This document shows, piece after piece, positions 4,472 through 5,856 of a DNA stretch of 5,856 nt. Under the pieces are notes generated by a model, which worked only from the letters and a program-made list of their open reading frames with translations, was not told the DNA's origin and ran no database searches. This DNA is from Candidatus Kerfeldbacteria bacterium CG08_land_8_20_14_0_20_43_14. GTDB lineage: Bacteria > Patescibacteriota > Patescibacteriia > PEXW01. Location: contig PEXW01000057.1 in assembly GCA_002774575.1 (NCBI GenBank), forward strand, positions 1 through 5,856. Direction: 5' to 3'. The stretch's first letter is position 1. Every line of letters starts with the position of its first letter. The position numbers and the translations under genes were made by a program.

Positions 4472-5236
4472 ATGTCAGTTTTTGTTGTGATAATGGGAGC
4501 ATCTTTAGCAATTATCATTCACGAATTGGGCCATCTGTTTGCCATGAAGAAATGCGGTGTAGAGGTGGAAGAAATATGTTTTGGCTTTTTCCCAAGCATT
4601 TTTCCATCAATTACCTTTCCAGCCAGATTTATTGGCGAAAATACCAGCATTACCATAAGTTTGTTTATTTTGGGAGGGTATGTATGGCCTTCGGAAAGTG
4701 GCAAGTTAACTCTGGAAGTTTTGCCCTACAAAGACAGGGCGGTGATTTACGGATCAGGTATTATATGGAATTTAATTATTGGTTTTGCCGTCTTTGCTTT
4801 CTACGATTTTTGGTTCTCGCAAGATTGGCTGCATGCAATTCACTTATTGCTTATTGGTTACTTAATTTTTTTATTAAGAAAAGAATTGTGTCGGTATTTT
4901 TTTCCGATTTTTGGCCCGCTTGTTTTAATGGTTACGGCATGGGCGATATTTTTTCTTTTACCCTTAAGCAGCCAAGGCGGGCCGGTTTTGATGGTGCAAG
5001 AAGCCAGCAGAATGAATGTTGCCGAGGCATTTAAATTTGTTGCCTCACTTTCTTTAGGTTTGGGCTTGGCAAATATGTTTCCTTTGGTATTTTTTGACGG
5101 CGGCAGGATAATGCTGGATTTGATTAGAAAGTTTTACCCAAAGCTGGAAAACGCCTATGGCACTATTACGATAATTATTGCTGCGATTTCAATCGCTTGG
5201 CCTATTGCTCTGGATGTCATAAGATTGCTCTTTTAA
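4472..5236 (+). CDS. Site-2-type membrane metalloprotease (peptidase M50), no PDZ domain
   Basis: A 254-residue multi-pass membrane protein. The zinc site HELGH is at 17-21 in the first hydrophobic segment, and the third ligand motif NMFPLVFFDGG (201-211, with Asp209) is near the C-terminus, matching the M50 NxxPxxxxDG pattern. The central region PYKDRAVIYGSGIIWNLIIG corresponds to the membrane segment that usually carries AGP..N; here it reads GSG..N. Hydrophobic segments lie at about 1-25, 88-110, 121-137, 143-165, 188-206 and 229-253. RseP-type proteases are longer because of one or two PDZ domains, absent here. The family cuts membrane-anchored regulators or remnant signal peptides inside the bilayer; the substrate cannot be told. 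GAGG (4463-4466) five bases before the ATG supports the start. It is bounded by a promoter and a strong terminator, so it stands alone. Confidence 0.9.
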   Translation: MSVFVVIMGASLAIIIHELGHLFAMKKCGVEVEEICFGFFPSIFPSITFPARFIGENTSITISLFILGGYVWPSESGKLTLEVLPYKDRAVIYGSGIIWNLIIGFAVFAFYDFWFSQDWLHAIHLLLIGYLIFLLRKELCRYFFPIFGPLVLMVTAWAIFFLLPLSSQGGPVLMVQEASRMNVAEAFKFVASLSLGLGLANMFPLVFFDGGRIMLDLIRKFYPKLENAYGTITIIIAAISIAWPIALDVIRLLF

Positions 5237-5245
5237 AACAATTAG

Positions 5246-5275
5246 CCCTCTGAAATTTCAGAGGGTTTTGTTTTT
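5246..5275 (+). terminator. Rho-independent terminator of the M50 protease gene
   Basis: CCCTCTGAAA (5246-5255) is followed at once by its reverse complement TTTCAGAGGG (5256-5265), giving an 8-bp stem with an AATT loop, then TTTTGTTTTT. It lies 9 bp after the stop codon. The minus-strand gene ends at 5316, so this also separates two converging genes; the run of A residues on the other side is weak, so efficient two-way termination is uncertain. Confidence 0.92.
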
Positions 5276-5315
5276 AGTTAACTTCATCCTCGTTTTATAC
5301 GGAGAAGGTTGTTAT

Positions 5316-5856
5316 TTACAAAGCTAGATTTATCAATTTTGTTATTAATTCTCTGTAAGCAAGTCCTGAAATTTCCCAAAGTTTTGGATACATAGAAATC
5401 GCGGTGAATCCTGGCATAGTATTAATTTCATTCAGATAAACTTTTAGGTTTTTATCCAATAAAAAATCTACTCTGGCTAAACCGCGGCAACCAACTAATT
5501 TATAAGCAGTAAGGGCGATTTTTTGAATTTCTTTGATTTTCTGTAAAGGCAGTTTTGCGGGCAATTCAAAATCAGCCCTATTGTCAAGGTATTTATCGTT
5601 ATAGTCATAAAATTCATTATGCGGAATTACCCGGCCCGGCAAAGAGACTTGATATGTTTTAACTGAATTGCCTAAAACCGAGATTTCAATTTCCCGACAA
5701 TTATTAACGGCTTCTTCAATAACAACAGTGGGATCAAATTTGCTAGCCTTTTTAATTGCTTGATCTAACTGGTTTTTGGATTTAACTTTGGAAATTCCAA
5801 CGGACGAGCCGGTTGTTGCCGGCTTAACAAAAAGCGGATATTCTAGTTGATTTGTT
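5316..5856 (-). CDS. ddl: D-alanine-D-alanine ligase (C-terminal part, start lies beyond right edge)
   Basis: The minus-strand frame enters from the right edge and runs 179 residues to TAA. It covers most of the ATP-grasp core of Ddl: the ATP-lysine strand YPLFVKPATTGSSVG, VIEEAVNNCREIEISVLGN, the omega-loop stretch EFYDYNDKY, then GLARVDFLL and YLNEINTMPGFT, whose Asp, Glu and Asn bind magnesium. The Tyr and Lys of YDYNDKY are typical of ligases making D-Ala-D-Ala rather than D-Ala-D-Lac. The enzyme makes the dipeptide for the peptidoglycan stem in the cytoplasm. The TTG inside SLPGRV is not a start, because the conserved sequence continues upstream of it. The N-terminal domain is missing only because the window ends. 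It converges on the protease gene across an 80-bp gap. Confidence 0.96.
   Translation of the reverse strand, partial: TNQLEYPLFVKPATTGSSVGISKVKSKNQLDQAIKKASKFDPTVVIEEAVNNCREIEISVLGNSVKTYQVSLPGRVIPHNEFYDYNDKYLDNRADFELPAKLPLQKIKEIQKIALTAYKLVGCRGLARVDFLLDKNLKVYLNEINTMPGFTAISMYPKLWEISGLAYRELITKLINLAL

Noticed and set aside
4552..5034. Plus-strand frame of 160 codons inside the M50 protease gene
   Set aside because: It overlaps a gene with intact catalytic motifs in another frame, and its own translation is rich in Arg, Phe and Cys with no domain.
5316..5642. A short 108-residue minus-strand gene starting at TTG 5642
   Set aside because: Conserved Ddl sequence continues upstream in the same frame to the window edge, so this is an internal codon of a larger gene.

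Overview
The window looks like a piece of a small-genome, AT-leaning bacterial chromosome. Patescibacteria (CPR, Parcubacteria-like) is the best guess, by inference from compact genes, mostly weak or absent Shine-Dalgarno sequences, an archaeal-like glutamate dehydrogenase and a GC-rich palindrome in an intergenic gap. A D-Ala-D-Ala ligase implies peptidoglycan, so this is a bacterium. TGA is used as an ordinary stop (hxlR-like gene, gdhA and the pgsA-like gene), so the standard code applies.

Left edge (1-366): visibly more GC-rich than the rest and hard to assign. It holds the possible start of a minus-strand secreted protein, a possible 54-residue plus-strand ORF whose best-placed start would be ATA, several perfect inverted repeats that could be a structured RNA, and a good rho-independent terminator.

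Redox block (405-3451, plus strand): an HxlR-type regulator with the family's N-terminal cysteine, then a probable operon trxA - trxB - gdhA. Inverted repeats overlap the predicted promoters of both the regulator and trxA. The thioredoxin reductase lacks the arginines that normally bind the 2'-phosphate of NADPH and looks AhpF-like there, so NADH is the likelier reductant. The glutamate dehydrogenase carries a CxC-x4-CxC cysteine cluster. A coherent reading is that the regulator senses thiol or electrophile stress, thioredoxin and its reductase restore thiols, and glutamate dehydrogenase supplies reduced nicotinamide cofactor or is itself a redox target.

Middle (3452-4471): a nested palindromic element with a GC-rich hairpin, a pgsA-like CDP-alcohol phosphatidyltransferase with its terminator, then a 106-bp element with perfect 17-bp terminal inverted repeats and a 5-bp direct repeat on each side. 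This is a clear candidate for a miniature inverted-repeat transposable element (MITE).

Right part (4472-5856): a site-2-type (M50) membrane metalloprotease without a PDZ domain, a strong terminator, and on the minus strand the C-terminal 179 residues of D-alanine-D-alanine ligase, running off the right edge.
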